Assembly: GCA_030832185.1 (NCBI GenBank)
Contig: JAURJQ010000007.1
Location: 1 to 36,943, forward strand
Reading direction: 5' to 3'
DNA: 36,943 nt
From: Chitinophagales bacterium
GTDB lineage: Bacteria; Bacteroidota; Bacteroidia; Chitinophagales; JADJOU01
Both the position numbers and the translations under genes were made by a program. Under the pieces are notes generated by a model. It made no database searches. It saw only the letters and a program-made list of their open reading frames with translations, and had not been told where the DNA came from. Below are positions 16,252 through 24,414 of this stretch, piece by piece (position 1 is the first letter of the stretch; the number at the start of each line of letters is the position of its first letter).

Positions 16252-16701
16252 ATGAACGAGGAATTAAAGAGAGAGTTACAACAATTACTACCTCCATTGG
16301 CGGAGTTGGATAAGCATTTTTTTGCTCAAAGCAAGGATGTGCCAGAAAATTTTTTCAGAGGAATGGAAGATAAGTTTATCGCCCAGATACGAGAAAAATC
16401 AACACCTAGAGAAGCACAACAATTTTCAATTTTTAGCGGTAAAAAATTCTCCTATTCTTTAGCAGCGGTTTCTGCCTTTGCTATTCTAGGACTGGGCATA
16501 TTCACCATAGTGCGGTCAGAAGATGGAAGCCAACTAAGTCAAAACGAGGTTAAATCCTTTCTAGAAGAAGATGGAGACTTTTTAGCAGTAGATAATACCG
16601 CATTTATAAATCCAAGTCCTGAACTAGAAAAAATCAGCGACGAAGAAATTAAAAATTATTTGTGTGAGGTAGAGGGTATGGATTGTACCCAAGTCAACTA
16701 A
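16252..16701 (+). CDS. Anti-sigma-like single-pass membrane protein
   Basis: A 149-residue protein whose N-terminal 65 residues are predicted cytoplasmic (LPPLAELDKHFFAQSKDVPENFFRGMEDKFIAQI). A membrane segment follows at residues 67-87 (FSYSLAAVSAFAILGLGIFTIV), and then an acidic outer tail ending ISDEEIKNYLCEVEGMDCTQ. The VPENFF...KF.AQI motif matches the cytoplasmic domain often seen downstream of ECF sigma genes in Bacteroidota, and its place directly after the sigma gene supports an anti-sigma role. That role is inferred from position and topology. Confidence 0.72.
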   Translation: MNEELKRELQQLLPPLAELDKHFFAQSKDVPENFFRGMEDKFIAQIREKSTPREAQQFSIFSGKKFSYSLAAVSAFAILGLGIFTIVRSEDGSQLSQNEVKSFLEEDGDFLAVDNTAFINPSPELEKISDEEIKNYLCEVEGMDCTQVN

Positions 16702-16758
16702 GAAATGCACTATTTTTATAAATTAAAAACTATTTTTGAACAAACAAATTGTATTAAC

Positions 16759-17139
16759 ATGAACAAATTAATTCTTATACTAAGTTTAATATTTTGTGGA
16801 ATCAACATACACGCTCAGGATGACAATAAAATAGCAGGAATACGAAAGGAATATCTCACGAAAGAGCTGGCTCTTACTCCCACGGAGTCAGATGCCTTTT
16901 TCCCAGTCTATAATGAATATATTCAGAAAAAAAGAGAAACAAGAAGATCCCTGCGCTCTGAAAAAACGAGTTCAGACAACTCCGTAAATAAAATAATCGA
17001 TTTAGAACAAAACCTGGTAGACCTTCAGCGTGAATATCTAGAGAAATTTAGAAAGATACTTCCTGAGAAAAAAATTGTTCAACTTCTAGAAGCTGAAAAG
17101 AAATTTAAGACCATGATGATCCAGCGACTGAAAGACTAA
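16759..17139 (+). CDS. Small secreted helical protein linked to the sigma/anti-sigma pair
   Basis: Starting at ATG 16759, this reads 126 residues with the signal MNKLILILSLIFCGINIHAQ. The earlier in-frame ATG at 16705 would put 18 extra residues before the signal, so the later start is chosen. The mature part is all-helical and highly charged (YLTKELALTPTESDAFFPVYNEYIQKKRETRR... LQREYLEKFRKILPEKKIVQLLEAEKKFK), similar in style to Spy/CpxP-like periplasmic proteins. In Bacteroidota such proteins often follow ECF sigma and anti-sigma genes and are annotated as sensors. The stop overlaps the convergent metallophosphoesterase gene by 4 bp. Confidence 0.7.
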   Translation: MNKLILILSLIFCGINIHAQDDNKIAGIRKEYLTKELALTPTESDAFFPVYNEYIQKKRETRRSLRSEKTSSDNSVNKIIDLEQNLVDLQREYLEKFRKILPEKKIVQLLEAEKKFKTMMIQRLKD

Positions 17140-18374
17140 GCGCGAGTCAATGTCAATATAGCTATTTCTGGTCGTATTCCCACCCTACCCGGATAACCTA
17201 TAAATCCAAATCCACGATTGACATACAAATGTTGGTCAGACTCTGTGTAGAGACCCGCCCACTGCTTGTAAAACCACTGCACAGGCGAAAATCTAAACCA
17301 TTTATTCTCTACCCCGAATTGCATACCATGCGTGTGCCCGCTGAGCGTGAGTTGCACATCGGGTGTCAGTTCTCGCACCTCGGCATCCCAGTGACTAGGA
17401 TCGTGAGAGAGTAAAATTTTGATAGGTATATTTTCTATACCACGGTAGGCCTTTTTCAGGTCTCCCTGTCTGGTAAAATGCATTTTCGCTCCCCAATTTT
17501 CTACCCCTATAAGAGCCAATTTTTCATCCCCAATCTCTATCACTCGATGTTCATTACAGAGAATATCCCAGTTCGTATCTCTGTGATATTTCTTTATCAT
17601 AGAGAAATTTTCTTCCTTATCTTGAGGACTTGGCCACTGAATATAATCGCCATAGTCATGATTTCCTAAAATAGAAAATTGCCCGTATTTGGCCTTTATA
17701 TGCTTAAATACGTCTAAAAATGGAGTGAATTCAGATGCTTTGTTATTGACCAAATCTCCCGTAAAGACGAAGATGTCAGGGTTGATTGCATTGACTTTCT
17801 CTACGGCTAATTTAAGTGGCTCTAGATCCGAGAAACTCCCTGCATGAATATCCGATAATTGCACTATTTTAAGACCTTCTAAGGCCACAGGAAGATTCTT
17901 GATAGGAATATCCACTCGCCAAAACTGATAATCATGAGCTGTTTTCACCATTCCATTGATAAAAGCCAAAAAAGGGAGTCCAGCTAGTCCTAGGAATATA
18001 GAATCTAAAAACTGCCTTCTACTAGTGTAAAGTTCATTCGTTGGTTTGATAAGATAATTATAAATGACACTGATGAGTCTAGATATGTCCTCTAAAAAAA
18101 GAAATAAAACTAGAAAAAGTTTAGAGACAAAAATACCCATAAAAGCACCCGTCATAAATCGAGTGACTGAAGTACTATTTTCTCTGAAATTAAAAATGAT
18201 GGCTAGTATGAAATAAATAAGCACAAAAGCAGTAAAACTCCAGTATAAAACAAAGGCTACGTTCCTAGCTTTGATATTAGAGTTTTGAAACGCCGACCGC
18301 ACTGCAGTGAAACCGTAGTAGTCCATTGCAAGAGTTAATGCTAATATTATCCAAGGAATTAAACTTCTAGTCAT
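17136..18374 (-). CDS. Membrane-anchored metallophosphoesterase
   Basis: A 412-residue protein with hydrophobic segments near residues 7-20, 38-62, 73-95 and 122-142, then a calcineurin-like phosphoesterase domain. The metal-binding motifs are SDIHAG (about 174-179), GDLVNN, GNHDYGDY, SHDPSHW and SGHTHGMQFG, all in the expected order. A TSRRQFL stretch at about residues 117-123 precedes one hydrophobic segment. The layout matches YaeI/YkuE-type enzymes, some of which act on lipid or cell-wall phosphoesters, but the substrate cannot be read from sequence. It is divergent from the M1 aminopeptidase gene with a 27-nt gap. Confidence 0.85.
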   Translation of the reverse strand: MTRSLIPWIILALTLAMDYYGFTAVRSAFQNSNIKARNVAFVLYWSFTAFVLIYFILAIIFNFRENSTSVTRFMTGAFMGIFVSKLFLVLFLFLEDISRLISVIYNYLIKPTNELYTSRRQFLDSIFLGLAGLPFLAFINGMVKTAHDYQFWRVDIPIKNLPVALEGLKIVQLSDIHAGSFSDLEPLKLAVEKVNAINPDIFVFTGDLVNNKASEFTPFLDVFKHIKAKYGQFSILGNHDYGDYIQWPSPQDKEENFSMIKKYHRDTNWDILCNEHRVIEIGDEKLALIGVENWGAKMHFTRQGDLKKAYRGIENIPIKILLSHDPSHWDAEVRELTPDVQLTLSGHTHGMQFGVENKWFRFSPVQWFYKQWAGLYTESDQHLYVNRGFGFIGYPGRVGIRPEIAILTLTRA

Positions 18375-18382
18375 TAAATTTG
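18375..18382 (+). promoter_or_regulatory. -7 promoter box of the M1 aminopeptidase gene
   Basis: TAAATTTG matches TAnnTTTG, 19 nt before the ATG at 18402 and abutting the start codon of the divergent metallophosphoesterase gene. No -33 TTG is visible. Confidence 0.4.
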
Positions 18383-18401
18383 TATATCTTAAAAATTAAT
18401 T

Positions 18402-20066
18402 ATGTTAAAACTCACTACGAGAACACGCATCTATATTCTTTGGTTTCAAATTTTACCATTATTAGCATTCAGCCAATTGATGAAGGAGAAATCTAGTTAT
18501 ACTAGATATGATAGTCTATTAGGCACTATTAGTCCTATGCGAGCCTATGATGTGACTCATTATAAACTCAATCTCGAAATAGATTTAGATAAAAAGAAAA
18601 TACAAGGTGCATCCCATATGGAGTTTATCAGTCTAGATAAAATGGATAGCCTTCAGCTAGACCTTTTCGAAAATTATCAAATTCAGGAATTAACTATCAA
18701 CGGCATAAAATGCAAATATAAACGTGATAAAAACCATATATTCATAGCTACAAAAGGGGTCATAACTGGGAGTAAGGACTATATTCTCAAAGTAAAATAC
18801 CAAGGGACGCCTCCAGAAGCTAAAAAGGCACCATGGGACGGAGGATTTGTATGGAAAAAAGATAGCCTGAATAGACACTGGGTAGGTGTAGCCTGCGAAG
18901 GACTAGGAGCTTCTAGCTGGTGGCCATGTAAGGATCACTGGTCTGACGAACCAGATAGAGGGGTCGAAGTCAATCTAATAGTACCCGATCCGTATAAAGC
19001 AATATCTAATGGTCGTTTAATATCACAACAAAAACTAGCTAATGGCAAATCGGAATGGCGCTGGAAGGTAACTCACCCAATCAATCTTTACAATGTGACA
19101 CTCAATATAGCCCATTACAAAAGTATTAATCAATCCTATACATCTAAAGTCAATGGAAACAGCCTCAATATGGCTTTCTGGGTGCTGGATTACAATCTAG
19201 AAAAAGCCAAAAAACATTTCCAGCAAGTAGGCCCAATGATGGATTGCTATGAGAATAAACTAGGGCTCTATCCATTCTATGAAGATGGCTATCAGCTCGT
19301 AGAGACCCCCTACCTAGGTATGGAGCACCAAAGCTGTGTAGCCTATGGAAATAAATATTTCGGTGGCTACCTAGGCGATAAAAATTATACAGGAGGTCAT
19401 GATTTTGATTATATCATCATACACGAAACAGGGCATGAATGGTTTGGAAATAATATCACAGCAGAGGATAATGCTGATATGTGGATACACGAAGGCTTGA
19501 CTACCTATGCCGAGAGTATATATGCTGAGTGCATCTATGGGGCTGGAGCTGGAGATGCCTATATCAATAAAATGAAGCGAAGGGTAAGAAATAAAAAACC
19601 AATACAGGGAGACTATGGTGTAGCCAAAGAAGGTGACGGAGATATGTATGCTAAAGGAGCTCTATTTTTTCATACACTGCGCTACCAGATCAATAATGAA
19701 AAATTGTGGAATTTTATTTTAAAAGATATAGGAAAGACTTTCGGCAAGCGCACCACAAATTATGATGAAATTCTTCAATATTTCAATAAGACCACTCAAA
19801 GAAGGTTTGATGCACTTTTCAGCGCCTATATTCAGTATGCCGAACTTCCTAAAATCAGTAAAAATGAGACTGAAGAAAACGGCATCAAAACCATTAAACT
19901 TACATTAGATCACTCTCAGACAGACCTTAGTTTACGCATATTTTATACTGTAGACGGAAAAGAAACCATGTTACAACTGGAAAATACCAAGCCACTAATC
20001 TTAAAAATGCCGGCTAATGCAAAATTTGAACTCAATGAGAATAAAGGTTATTTTGAAGTGAAGTAA
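18402..20066 (+). CDS. M1-family metallo-aminopeptidase
   Basis: A zinc aminopeptidase of 554 residues with a signal peptide (cleavage likely near LLAFSQ, residues 20-25), so probably periplasmic or secreted. The catalytic signature is HETGHEWFGNN at residues 341-351 with the third zinc ligand Glu364 in WIHEGLTTYAE. The exopeptidase motif, usually GxMEN, is here GMEHQ at 306-310. A Tyr/Gly-rich segment near residues 409-425 (AKGALFFHTLRYQI) is also family-typical. It is shorter than E. coli PepN (about 870 residues), lacking the long C-terminal helical domain, as in many Bacteroidota M1 peptidases. No T9SS sorting domain is evident at the end. Confidence 0.92.
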   Translation: MLKLTTRTRIYILWFQILPLLAFSQLMKEKSSYTRYDSLLGTISPMRAYDVTHYKLNLEIDLDKKKIQGASHMEFISLDKMDSLQLDLFENYQIQELTINGIKCKYKRDKNHIFIATKGVITGSKDYILKVKYQGTPPEAKKAPWDGGFVWKKDSLNRHWVGVACEGLGASSWWPCKDHWSDEPDRGVEVNLIVPDPYKAISNGRLISQQKLANGKSEWRWKVTHPINLYNVTLNIAHYKSINQSYTSKVNGNSLNMAFWVLDYNLEKAKKHFQQVGPMMDCYENKLGLYPFYEDGYQLVETPYLGMEHQSCVAYGNKYFGGYLGDKNYTGGHDFDYIIIHETGHEWFGNNITAEDNADMWIHEGLTTYAESIYAECIYGAGAGDAYINKMKRRVRNKKPIQGDYGVAKEGDGDMYAKGALFFHTLRYQINNEKLWNFILKDIGKTFGKRTTNYDEILQYFNKTTQRRFDALFSAYIQYAELPKISKNETEENGIKTIKLTLDHSQTDLSLRIFYTVDGKETMLQLENTKPLILKMPANAKFELNENKGYFEVK

Positions 20067-20149
20067 ATTTAATATAAATACTTGTAAATCTTCATGATAC
20101 ATACCCTGGCTCTAAACCCAAAATCAGCATTAAAAACACTGATTCGTAT

Positions 20150-20165
20150 TCCCGCACGTGCGGGA
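20150..20165. repeat. 16-bp perfect palindrome in the gap before accD
   Basis: The palindrome TCCCGCACGTGCGGGA lies in the 249-bp gap between the aminopeptidase gene and accD. No U-run follows it, so it is not a terminator. Its TCCCG...CGGGA ends are shared with the palindrome at 33692-33711, which suggests a family of short palindromic repeats. The rest of the gap (20067-20315) shows no convincing gene. Confidence 0.6.
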
Positions 20166-20288
20166 TTGTATTTCAATCTTTTAGAAATATTGAAACAAAA
20201 TCTATCACGGGGTTAAACCCACTTAACGCCTCAGTCTTCTCCGTCGTCAAAGCCTAATGCGTAATGTGGGATAAATAAATTTTTTGAT

Positions 20289-20296
20289 TAACTTTG
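20289..20296 (+). promoter_or_regulatory. -7 promoter box of accD
   Basis: TAACTTTG matches the TAnnTTTG consensus, 19 nt before the accD ATG, giving a very short leader. The -33 position has no clear TTG. Confidence 0.5.
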
Positions 20297-20315
20297 CAGT
20301 CCAAAAACGTGTGAT

Positions 20316-21197
20316 ATGGAATTTGAACTTCAAGAAGGCAGTGGTAAAGCCAAGTGGTGGCAACGTCTGAAAAAAAATATTAATACCGAAACGACTGAAA
20401 AACTAGAAACACCTGATGGTGTGTGGTATAGCTGTAAAAAGTGTAGATCCACCATTGCGTTTAAAGAATATGAGCAGAACTTTTGGTGCTGCACCAAGTG
20501 TGGAGCTACGGGAAGAATAGGTTCAGAGAGCTATTTCGCCATTTTATTTGACAATAATGAAGTGGAGGTACTATTTGAAAATATTGTGGCTTCTGATAAA
20601 TTAGAATTTGTAGATGAAAAACCCTATCCCGATAGAATACGTTCTGCCAATAAGTCGACAGGACTAACCGAAGCGATTCGAGTAGGTAAAGGGCAGATCG
20701 GTGGCATAAGTACGGTCATAGCGTGTATGGACTTCGCCTATATTGGTGGCTCTATGGGCTCTGTAGTCGGTGAGCGAATAGCTAGGGGGATAGACAAGGC
20801 CATAGAAACGCAATCCGCATTTATTATCATCTCTAAATCTGGTGGTGCCCGTATGATGGAGAGTGCGTTCTCGCTCATGCAGATGGCGAAAACATCTGCC
20901 AAGCTGACCCAATTAGCTGCTGCTAAGCTACCCTATATTTCATTTATGACAGATCCTACCACCGGTGGTGTATCTGCTAGCTATGCTATGCTAGGCGATA
21001 TCAATATCTCCGAACCTGGGGCATTGATAGGTTTTGCTGGACCTAGAGTAGTCAAGGAGACCATCAAAAAAGAACTTCCAAAAGGCTTTCAGATGTCTGA
21101 GTCTTTGCTTGAAAATGGATTTCTAGATTTTATTGTAGAGCGCAAAGATCTCAAGGAGCGCATAGCGCAATCGTTGAAATTTTTCATGCATAAATAA
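20316..21197 (+). CDS. accD: Acetyl-CoA carboxylase carboxyltransferase subunit beta
   Basis: Together with AccA it moves the carboxyl group from biotin to acetyl-CoA, making malonyl-CoA. The 293-residue product has the zinc ribbon of bacterial AccD (Cys40, Cys43, Cys59 and Cys62, spaced CxxC-15-CxxC). The crotonase-like carboxyltransferase core follows, with GGSMGSVVGERIARGID, ISKSGGARMMES and MTDPTTGGVSASYAMLGDI. The partner accA is about 5 kb away on the other strand. A thioredoxin-like gene follows 8 nt later. Confidence 0.97.
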   Translation: MEFELQEGSGKAKWWQRLKKNINTETTEKLETPDGVWYSCKKCRSTIAFKEYEQNFWCCTKCGATGRIGSESYFAILFDNNEVEVLFENIVASDKLEFVDEKPYPDRIRSANKSTGLTEAIRVGKGQIGGISTVIACMDFAYIGGSMGSVVGERIARGIDKAIETQSAFIIISKSGGARMMESAFSLMQMAKTSAKLTQLAAAKLPYISFMTDPTTGGVSASYAMLGDINISEPGALIGFAGPRVVKETIKKELPKGFQMSESLLENGFLDFIVERKDLKERIAQSLKFFMHK

Positions 21198-21205
21198 ATA
21201 TCATT

Positions 21206-21673
21206 TTGAAAAAATTTATCTTCCTGCTAGCCCTTCTCCTTGGTTTGGGTTACATAGGTTATTATTTTTACTATATCCCCTATTTTGATAATAATCAAAT
21301 GGGAATAAGCAATGCCGAAGGACAACGAATTAAGTTTCCGAAAGATCGACCTTACATTCTGTGCTATATCCAAACCTGGTGCAAGGACTGTATCTCAGAG
21401 ACGCCCTGCCTTATGGACTTTAGTCAGAAAAATAATATTCCTATCTACTTTGTGACCGATGAAGATACGATACTAATGAAAAAATATAGAGCTAGATTCC
21501 CTTATGAATTGCCGATTTATTATACCCAAACTAGATTGAAGGAAAAAGGAATTCTGCTCTTCCCTACTGCATTTTTTTATGGTGAGGGGAATAAACTGCT
21601 TTATCATAAAATGGAACGGATAGACAGTGTAGAATTGAGTCATTATTTAGAGAAATTAAATGCAAATAACTAA
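21206..21673 (+). CDS. Thioredoxin-like membrane-anchored protein
   Basis: A 155-residue protein with an N-terminal hydrophobic segment (residues 4-25, FIFLLALLLGLGYIGYYFYYI) and a thioredoxin-fold domain with a redox CKDC motif (QTWCKDCISETPC, about residues 57-69). The conserved cis-Pro region is LLFPTAFFY. It is probably tethered to the membrane and active in the periplasm; substrates are unknown. The start is TTG at 21206, the only start in frame that keeps the membrane anchor. It follows accD by 8 nt and overlaps rlmN by 14 nt, so the three genes form a unit. Confidence 0.8.
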   Translation: MKKFIFLLALLLGLGYIGYYFYYIPYFDNNQMGISNAEGQRIKFPKDRPYILCYIQTWCKDCISETPCLMDFSQKNNIPIYFVTDEDTILMKKYRARFPYELPIYYTQTRLKEKGILLFPTAFFYGEGNKLLYHKMERIDSVELSHYLEKLNANN

Positions 21674-22721
21674 GAAAAATCTACGACTACTGGATAAGGA
21701 AGAGCTAACCAAGGAAATGGAAGCGCTCGGCGAGAAGAAGTTTCGCACTTCTCAGTTATTTCAGTGGCTATGGAAATACCGCACCTTGGATTTTTCTGAA
21801 ATGAAAAACATCCCTAAGCCTTTGCAATCTAAGCTCCATGAATTATACGACCTACCAGAGACGGCCGTGAGTATATTTCAGCAGAGTCAAGATGGCACTA
21901 TAAAGGTAGGATTTGAAACCTATGATAAGGAAACAATCGAAGGGGTTATTATCCCATCCGAAGATAGAATTACGGCTTGTATCTCTTCACAGGTAGGTTG
22001 CAGTTTGAGTTGTTCTTTCTGCGCCACCGGTTTTCTTCCTCGCAAGCGCAATTTATTTGCATTTGAAATCTATGATCAAGTCTATCTGCTCAACGAACTC
22101 GCTCTAAAGCATTATGAAAAACCATTGACCAATATAGTCTATATGGGTATGGGCGAACCTCTTCTCAACTATGACGAGGTAGTCAAAAGCCTCCACCGCC
22201 TCCATAGTGAGGACGAAGGACTGGGCATAGGAGCCAAACGCATTACGGTATCGACATCGGGGATAGTTAGAAATATCAAAAAACTAGCAGATGAAGGCTT
22301 GAAAATCAATCTAGCCCTATCACTCCACGCAGCTACCAATGAGAAGCGAACTGCCGTCATGGATATCAATAAAAGTAATCCGCTAGAAGAACTGATGGCT
22401 ATTCTCGCCTACTTCTATGAAAAAACGCATAATAAAATCACCTATGAATACATCCTACTCAATCAATTTAATGATAATGCAGAGGATGCTATAGATTTAG
22501 CTAAACTCTGTCAGGATTTCCCGGTCTATGTCAATCTCATAGAATATAATCCCGTAGATGGCACGCCTTATTCCAAATCGAAAAAAGAGCGCAGAGATAC
22601 CTTCCTGCAAACCCTCCGTGACAAAGGAGTTTCATCTAAGGTCAGAAAAAGTCGTGGGAAAGACATTGATGCCGCATGCGGTCAGTTGGCAAATAAGATT
22701 GTGAAATTGCAGCTAGATTAG
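21660..22721 (+). CDS. rlmN: 23S rRNA (A2503)-C2 and tRNA (A37)-C2 methyltransferase
   Basis: Radical-SAM enzyme that methylates C2 of A2503 in 23S rRNA and A37 in tRNA. The 353-residue product has the CxxxCxxC cluster motif at Cys114/118/121 (GCSLSCSFCATGF), the GMGEPLLNYDEV SAM-binding motif and the C-terminal catalytic Cys340 in DIDAACGQL. Motif order and length match RlmN. The ORF overlaps the thioredoxin-like gene by 14 nt and ends 4 nt from the convergent Fur-family gene. Confidence 0.96.
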   Translation: MQITKKNLRLLDKEELTKEMEALGEKKFRTSQLFQWLWKYRTLDFSEMKNIPKPLQSKLHELYDLPETAVSIFQQSQDGTIKVGFETYDKETIEGVIIPSEDRITACISSQVGCSLSCSFCATGFLPRKRNLFAFEIYDQVYLLNELALKHYEKPLTNIVYMGMGEPLLNYDEVVKSLHRLHSEDEGLGIGAKRITVSTSGIVRNIKKLADEGLKINLALSLHAATNEKRTAVMDINKSNPLEELMAILAYFYEKTHNKITYEYILLNQFNDNAEDAIDLAKLCQDFPVYVNLIEYNPVDGTPYSKSKKERRDTFLQTLRDKGVSSKVRKSRGKDIDAACGQLANKIVKLQLD

Positions 22722-22725
22722 ATAG

Positions 22726-23196
22726 TTACAACTTCCCTTTACATTTCTTGTCCTTACAATAACCATACAAATATAGTTGGTGAGAATTGATTTCTACTTT
22801 CAAAACTTCTTCTAGTGATTTCTTGATTTGATACAATCGTGGGTCACAAAATTCGATAATTTTCTTACACTCTTGGCAGATAAAATGGTCATGCTGCTTG
22901 AAACCATAAGCTTTCTCATAAATAGATGTATTATTATTGAGGTAGTGCTTCGTTATAATACCGCATTCTAAAAACAATTCCAGTGAATTGTAGACGGTAG
23001 CTTTGCTTATATTAAATCTTTCCTTGTCTACAGTAAGAAATAAATCATCTGCTCCGAAATGGTCATTGCGCTGATAAATCAGCTTCAAAAGATAATTGCG
23101 CTCTGGAGTACGACGAAGCTTTTTCAGTATGATATAGTCTTCTAGTATTTTAGAAGCTTTATCGAATAATTCTAGAATATTCTTACTCGAAGACAC
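22726..23196 (-). CDS. Fur-family transcriptional regulator
   Basis: A 156-residue metal-dependent repressor. The N-terminal winged helix has RRTPERNYLLKLIYQRNDHFGADDLF and ISKATVYNSLELFLECGII, with the recognition helix near residues 64-76. The metal-binding C-terminal domain has HDHFICQEC (Cys107/Cys110) and the second zinc pair YCKDKKC (Cys147/Cys152). The pattern fits Fur/PerR-type regulators; which metal or signal it senses cannot be told. The start is GTG at 23196, and its gene begins directly after the stop of the upstream T9SS cargo gene. Confidence 0.93.
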   Translation of the reverse strand: MSSSKNILELFDKASKILEDYIILKKLRRTPERNYLLKLIYQRNDHFGADDLFLTVDKERFNISKATVYNSLELFLECGIITKHYLNNNTSIYEKAYGFKQHDHFICQECKKIIEFCDPRLYQIKKSLEEVLKVEINSHQLYLYGYCKDKKCKGKL

Positions 23197-24321
23197 TTAT
23201 TGTATGAAGATTTTTTTTGTAGAAATTTTACCACCAGCATTGAGGTGAGCGATCACTATACCAGAAACTTTATCTAAGACGAGACTATAGTCTGAAGTAG
23301 TTAATTTCTTTTCAGTTATTTTTTTACCATCTAGAGAATATATGCTAAGTATTGGACTAGTTTGCATAGGTATATTTCTTACTTCTATCCTATTTTGAAT
23401 CTGGACTATATCTAGATCATCTATTTTATTCGCTTGAATTTGATTGACTATGACTCCATTCTTAGTTCTATAACGATAATTAATTCCTTGATATTTGGTG
23501 CCAGTAGTGTCTACTGTAGCCGTGAGAATCTCTTGTCTAAAGCTAGGAGAATAAAATGAGTGAGTAGTTAAGTTTAAATCTAAATCATCTATCGGCAAGA
23601 GGCCTCCTATAAATGGAGTTACATCACTTCCATTAGCCGGAAAACCTAGCAGTCTGCCATAGAGTAGAATTTTATAATCTATCGTAATTTTTCGAATCAC
23701 TCTGATTACATCTATGTTATTATCAATAGGGGTTTTTATTTTCCCGGTGCCATCTGCTTTCATATTTAAAGAAAATGCAATACTTACAACAAAAGAATCT
23801 GCTCTGGAATTAGGCACCGTAGCAGAAATCAAAGAATCAATATTGAAACCCTGAAAAAATTCTTTTGGTATAGTGATATTAATAGCATCCGTCGTCGTAA
23901 TATTCGTGGTATTAGTCAATGGTAGACTGAGATATTTCATAGTACCCTTGAGGCCTCCCACACCAGGTATAGGAAGCTGAGATTGAAGCTGAGATAGGGA
24001 TATTAAAAATAAGTCATTCCCATTTTTATTAAAATATACAGTAGCATTGTCATTGTCATCTTCTATCAGCTTTAAGTTAGAATTAGGGTATTCAACTATT
24101 TTATCGTTAGCTATATAGCGAAATGTGGTCGTATCATTCTGCCTTAGCTCTGAAAAATCATACAGTCCGCTTAGTGGAGATTTTATCGGATAAGTCTGCG
24201 TATCTACTCCATAGGTAAACACGTCACCTAAAGTGGGCATATGTGTAGTGGGTATTGTAACTTGACCCAACGCAGTAAATCCTATAAATAGAAAAAGAAA
24301 AATGTAACCTAATTTATTCAT
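23197..24321 (-). CDS. T9SS-exported protein with C-terminal sorting domain
   Basis: Reading from the ATG at 24321 gives 374 residues with the signal peptide MNKLGYIFLFLFIGFTALGQ. The frame is open for 16 more codons upstream, but those lie at or before the likely transcription start and would spoil the signal, so the later start is used. The C-terminal 55 residues (LSIYSLDGKKITEKKLTTSDYSLVLDKVSG... STKKIFIQ) fit a type A T9SS sorting domain. The middle is a beta-rich region (SLPLTNTTNITTTDAINITIPKEFF) that I do not recognise. It ends directly at the Fur-family gene start. Export through the gliding-linked secretion system is inferred from the sorting domain. Confidence 0.8.
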   Translation of the reverse strand: MNKLGYIFLFLFIGFTALGQVTIPTTHMPTLGDVFTYGVDTQTYPIKSPLSGLYDFSELRQNDTTTFRYIANDKIVEYPNSNLKLIEDDNDNATVYFNKNGNDLFLISLSQLQSQLPIPGVGGLKGTMKYLSLPLTNTTNITTTDAINITIPKEFFQGFNIDSLISATVPNSRADSFVVSIAFSLNMKADGTGKIKTPIDNNIDVIRVIRKITIDYKILLYGRLLGFPANGSDVTPFIGGLLPIDDLDLNLTTHSFYSPSFRQEILTATVDTTGTKYQGINYRYRTKNGVIVNQIQANKIDDLDIVQIQNRIEVRNIPMQTSPILSIYSLDGKKITEKKLTTSDYSLVLDKVSGIVIAHLNAGGKISTKKIFIQ

Positions 24322-24342
24322 AATACAAATGGTGTTCATATA

Positions 24343-24350
24343 CAAATATA
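24343..24350 (-). promoter_or_regulatory. -7 promoter box of the T9SS cargo gene
   Basis: Reads TATATTTG on the minus strand, 21 nt upstream of the chosen ATG. A TTG on the minus strand at 24367-24369 lies 16 nt further up, slightly closer than usual for the -33 element. Confidence 0.5.
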
Positions 24351-24414
24351 CAAACAATTGGAGAACCAAAGATTGAAATTAATCAGGATTTTAGCGAACT
24401 AAAACTCCAGATGA

